Assembly: GCA_963560245.1 (NCBI GenBank)
Contig: CAUWNS010000038.1
Span: 1 to 15,243 of the forward strand
Direction: 5' to 3'
Source: Pseudoruminococcus_B sp937901805
GTDB lineage: Bacteria; Bacillota; Clostridia; Oscillospirales; Ruminococcaceae
DNA length: 15,243 bases
Shown: positions 14,291 to 15,243 of the stretch, piece after piece
Numbering within the stretch: the stretch's first letter is position 1
Layout of the letters: every line of letters starts with the position of its first letter
Notes under the pieces: generated by a model
The model's database searches: none
Told to the model about the DNA's origin: nothing
The model's input: the letters and a program-made list of their open reading frames with translations, nothing else
Made by a program: the position numbers and the translations under genes

Positions 14291-14319
14291 ATTATACAAT
14301 TTTGTCAGCAAATTCACAA
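14291..14319 (-). promoter_or_regulatory. predicted promoter of the SDR gene
   Basis: On the minus strand, TTGTGA (14314-14319, four of six) is followed after exactly 17 bases by a perfect TATAAT (14291-14296). The predicted start, near 14284, leaves a leader of about 38 bases before the ATG at 14246. Confidence 0.65.
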
Positions 14320-14388
14320 TAGAATTTCACAAAAATTATTTTTTAATTGTTAAAAATTTATGTTAAATATCAGCCCAAAAATCAATCA

Positions 14389-14934
14389 CTATCTAGGAAC
14401 TGCAACTATTTTCCCACTCAGATTCTCAAAAAAACAGATTGTTGCATCTTCATTTGCGCCAAATAAAAACAATTCTGGATACTGCTGCTGTATATCCGTC
14501 CTCTCACAATCTTCGGTTTTGGTCAATAAATTATAAGCTTGTTCGCAGCGGTCAATCCAAAGAGACTGATATTCAGAATCGCTGACAATCCGATTTTCAA
14601 GATCCGCAACTGTCCGAAGATTGAAACGTCGGCACCAAACAATGTCATTTTTATAAAGCATTTGTCCTTCGTCACATGTTACAATGTCATCTGTGTCATA
14701 AACAACGGGTACTTTGACTTTATACCGGTAGGCTACAAAAGCCCGGCTGTGGCCGTCTGTCAATGTCAGCCGGTTATCGCCAAAATCATGTACGGGAAGA
14801 GGCCGACATCGATCCATACTGTCTGAATCGAACCATTTTTTAATATTGTCCAATTTGGATTTATTTAGGTACAGTTGACTTATCCCAAAATCACTTGGTG
14901 CAACCCATTGAACCCCTTGAAATAAAATACTCAT
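14389..14934 (-). CDS. hypothetical protein with ParB-like motif
   Basis: The start taken is the ATG at 14934 (181 residues), 7 bases after AAAGGA; a TTG two codons earlier would sit on the ribosome site. The central part RPLPVHDFGDNRLTLTDGHS (44-63), followed by RAFVAYRYKVKVPVVYDTDD, resembles the ParB/sulfiredoxin-like fold, in which a hydrophobic strand leads into Asp-Gly-His-x-Arg and then Ala-x3-Tyr. No helix-turn-helix follows, so this is not a chromosome-partition ParB. The C-terminal half is acidic and has the hydrophobic ELFLFG and ATICFFENLS stretches. It is transcribed in the same direction as the SDR gene but separated by 142 bases with a separate promoter, so the two are probably unlinked. 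Function unknown. Confidence 0.7.
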   Translation of the reverse strand: MSILFQGVQWVAPSDFGISQLYLNKSKLDNIKKWFDSDSMDRCRPLPVHDFGDNRLTLTDGHSRAFVAYRYKVKVPVVYDTDDIVTCDEGQMLYKNDIVWCRRFNLRTVADLENRIVSDSEYQSLWIDRCEQAYNLLTKTEDCERTDIQQQYPELFLFGANEDATICFFENLSGKIVAVPR

Positions 14935-14961
14935 TGCCAAGTCCTTTCAGTAAAATATCGT

Positions 14962-14989
14962 AGTATAACGCATTTTGGGGTATAACCAA
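14962..14989 (-). promoter_or_regulatory. predicted promoter of the ParB-like gene
   Basis: On the minus strand, TATACT (14962-14967) lies 16 bases after TTGGTT (14984-14989, three of six). The start site would fall about 20 bases before the ATG at 14934. It lies just below the hairpin terminator at 15027-15062. Confidence 0.4.
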
Positions 14990-15026
14990 AAATACAAATA
15001 ATTCTGGTAAACTTTTTCAAAAAATA

Positions 15027-15062
15027 AAAGAAGTCTATCTCTTCACAGGGATAAACTTCTTT
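15027..15062 (-). terminator. hairpin terminator
   Basis: AAAGAAGT (15027-15034) pairs with ACTTCTTT (15055-15062). After a 2x2 internal loop, ATC pairs with GAT. On the minus strand a T-rich run (TTTTATTTTTT) follows. It is a second stop signal for the tRNA transcript. Confidence 0.55.
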
Positions 15063-15129
15063 CAATGTTGGAAGAGGTGGACACTTTAGATGCCGTTTTA
15101 AATGCGGGCATTTTGCCCGAAAAAGGAAA

Positions 15130-15160
15130 TGAGTCCGAACGCGAATTGCGTTCAGACTCA
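15130..15160 (-). terminator. hairpin terminator after tRNA-Tyr
   Basis: TGAGTCCGAACGC (15130-15142) pairs with GCGTTCAGACTCA (15148-15160) with a single C-A mismatch and a 5-base loop. On the minus strand TTTCCTTTTT follows. It begins 3 bases after the tRNA CCA end. Confidence 0.75.
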
Positions 15161-15163
15161 GTC

Positions 15164-15243
15164 TGGTGGGAGAGAGTGGATTCGAACCACTGAAGTCAGC
15201 GACAACAGATTTACAGACTGCCCCCTTTGGCCACTCGGGAACT
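15164..15243 (-). tRNA. tRNA-Tyr (anticodon GUA), cut by the window end
   Basis: Read on the minus strand, the sequence has the D-arm, the anticodon loop CTGTAAA (anticodon GTA), a long variable arm (a class II tRNA, as tyrosine tRNA is in bacteria), the T-loop GGTTCGAATCC and an encoded 3' CCA ending at 15164. The first bases of the acceptor stem (expected GGGAGAG to pair with the visible CTCTCCC) lie beyond 15243. Confidence 0.95.

Noticed and set aside
15105..15119. Short hairpin CGGGCA-TTT-TGCCCG
   Set aside because: Only a 6-bp stem, inside the run after the tRNA terminator; too small to assign a role.
15066..15195. Plus-strand frame starting MLEEVDTLDAVLNAG and ending in the tRNA
   Set aside because: It runs through the terminator hairpin and antisense to tRNA-Tyr, ending ERVDSNH, a well-known false product of reading tRNA backwards.

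Overview
The window reads as chromosomal DNA of a low-to-moderate-GC Gram-positive anaerobe of the Clostridia. The basis is AGGAGG-type ribosome sites, AT-rich promoters, a CcpM-type peptide maturation cluster, a YitT-family membrane protein, a CmpB-like membrane protein and a LytR-CpsA-Psr-like protein. Genus cannot be told from the sequence. No rRNA, transposase, phage structural gene or CRISPR array is seen.

Region 1 (1-3406, minus strand) is a peptide natural-product (RiPP) operon. In transcription order it holds a radical SAM/SPASM maturase, a TIGR04066-type maturation protein, an acyl-carrier-related small protein, a 57-residue cysteine-rich precursor peptide (340-513), and the start of a lipoprotein that runs off the window. 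The first two genes overlap by ATGA. The precursor gene is enclosed by a perfect 14-bp inverted repeat that extends as a bulged match.

Region 2 (3407-7054, plus strand) holds glycerol kinase (glpK) with a strong terminator, a CmpB-like five-helix membrane protein with its own terminator, and an LCP-like membrane-anchored protein that lacks the usual arginine-rich core. Region 3 (7070-8218, minus) holds a hypothetical protein with a PD-(D/E)XK-like signature and a decayed GNAT acetyltransferase.

Region 4 (8242-10977) has a YitT-family membrane protein divergent from a MerR/GyrI-type regulator. The yitT promoter has the classic MerR layout: TTGACA, a 19-bp spacer holding a dyad, and TAAGAT. 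A convergent SLC13/ArsB-type permease follows.

Region 5 (11080-13358, minus) is the most unusual part. A 466-residue protein (DUF4417-like N-terminus, His/Asn-rich middle, 113-residue C-terminal module) is followed by two free-standing copies of the same C-terminal module. The three copies have near-identical ends and diverged centres. The promoter spacer carries a perfect GAAC-N4-GTTC palindrome that matches the Gram-positive LexA (SOS) box. This resembles a damage-inducible toxin/immunity-like or phage-like cassette with duplicated modules, but the function is inferred only.

Region 6 (13394-15243, minus) holds a short-chain dehydrogenase with promoter and terminator, a ParB-like-fold hypothetical protein, two hairpin terminators and a tRNA-Tyr cut by the window end.
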